DNA of 64,000 nt from Gemmatimonadaceae bacterium (lineage in GTDB: Bacteria; Gemmatimonadota; Gemmatimonadetes; Gemmatimonadales; Gemmatimonadaceae): the NCBI GenBank assembly GCA_030835125.1, contig JAUQWM010000012.1, positions 115,718-179,717 on the forward strand. Reading direction: 5' to 3'. How positions within the stretch are numbered: the first letter of the stretch is position 1; every line of letters starts with the position of its first letter. A program made the translations under genes and the position numbers. The notes under the pieces were generated by a model. It worked only from the letters and a program-made list of their open reading frames with translations, was not told where the DNA came from and did no database searches. Positions 63,882 through 64,000 of this stretch are shown here, piece by piece.

Positions 63882-63929
63882 CAGGATTTCCCTCGGGGTT
63901 GGGTGGTGCTGGCGGAATGTACGCTGAAA

Positions 63930-64000
<71 letters not shown>

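Overview
The window is GC-rich, densely coding bacterial DNA that most resembles Gemmatimonadota. The evidence is a PadR regulator next to a large orphan FtsX/MacB-type permease plus a second such permease, a serine/threonine kinase with a C-terminal beta-propeller, several six-bladed-propeller proteins with GPGEY-type repeats, many exported hydrolases (S9, M14 and M28 peptidases, gamma-glutamyltransferase, beta-lactamase-like and amidohydrolase proteins), and a GatCAB amidotransferase. Acidobacteriota cannot be excluded from sequence reading alone.

Region by region: 1-1800 is accessory. It holds the start of a dndC-type DNA phosphorothioation gene leaving the left edge, then gene debris (a gatB fragment, a frameshifted amidohydrolase copy, an unrelated C-terminal tail). 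1840-5621 has a propeller protein, a divergent MocR-type regulator and a RibD/DHFR-like reductase. At about 5700 a VOC gene is cut short, and from there to 13225 I read a gene-cassette array of integron type: all genes are on the minus strand, and four imperfect inverted repeats have attC architecture with the unpaired base on the side that matches gene direction. Cargo includes two toxin-antitoxin pairs, an esterase, an SDR with two membrane proteins, a lipoprotein and a propeller protein. At two junctions the attC is replaced by a decayed copy of the 3' end of gatB plus its downstream flank. The native copy of that flank lies beside intact gatB (13398) and ends in the same GCGTTAG core. No integrase gene is visible.

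13398-21417 (minus) is a housekeeping run: gatB, gatA, gatC, pcrA/uvrD, a sensor kinase and serS, most with touching or overlapping ends. 22162-27795 (plus) is a six-gene convoy with 4-8 bp overlaps: Roadblock/LC7, response regulator, mannose-1-phosphate guanylyltransferase, GlmU-like protein, metallo-beta-lactamase, gamma-glutamyltransferase. 27891-28575 is gene-free and carries about three tandem copies of a 220-bp unit. 28581-42839 (minus) has an outer-membrane-like protein, a fused MFS/spermidine-synthase protein, a two-component pair, an EAL-HDOD protein, a DUF2911 protein, permease plus PadR, and an amidohydrolase. 43027-48158 holds a large Ig-like lipoprotein and a Ser/Thr kinase. 48300-50536 is groES-groEL with promoter, CIRCE operator and terminator. 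50792-63881 is rich in exported peptidases and hydrolases.

A second striking theme is short tandem arrays of 7-bp units of many different sequences (GAGAGTT, GATTGCA, CTGATGC, GAGGTCT, GCGCAAA, CAGCAAT and others) at almost every gene junction, and also inside the linkers of three coding genes (gatC, pcrA, M14 peptidase). Together with the cassette array this is the part of the window most worth following up.
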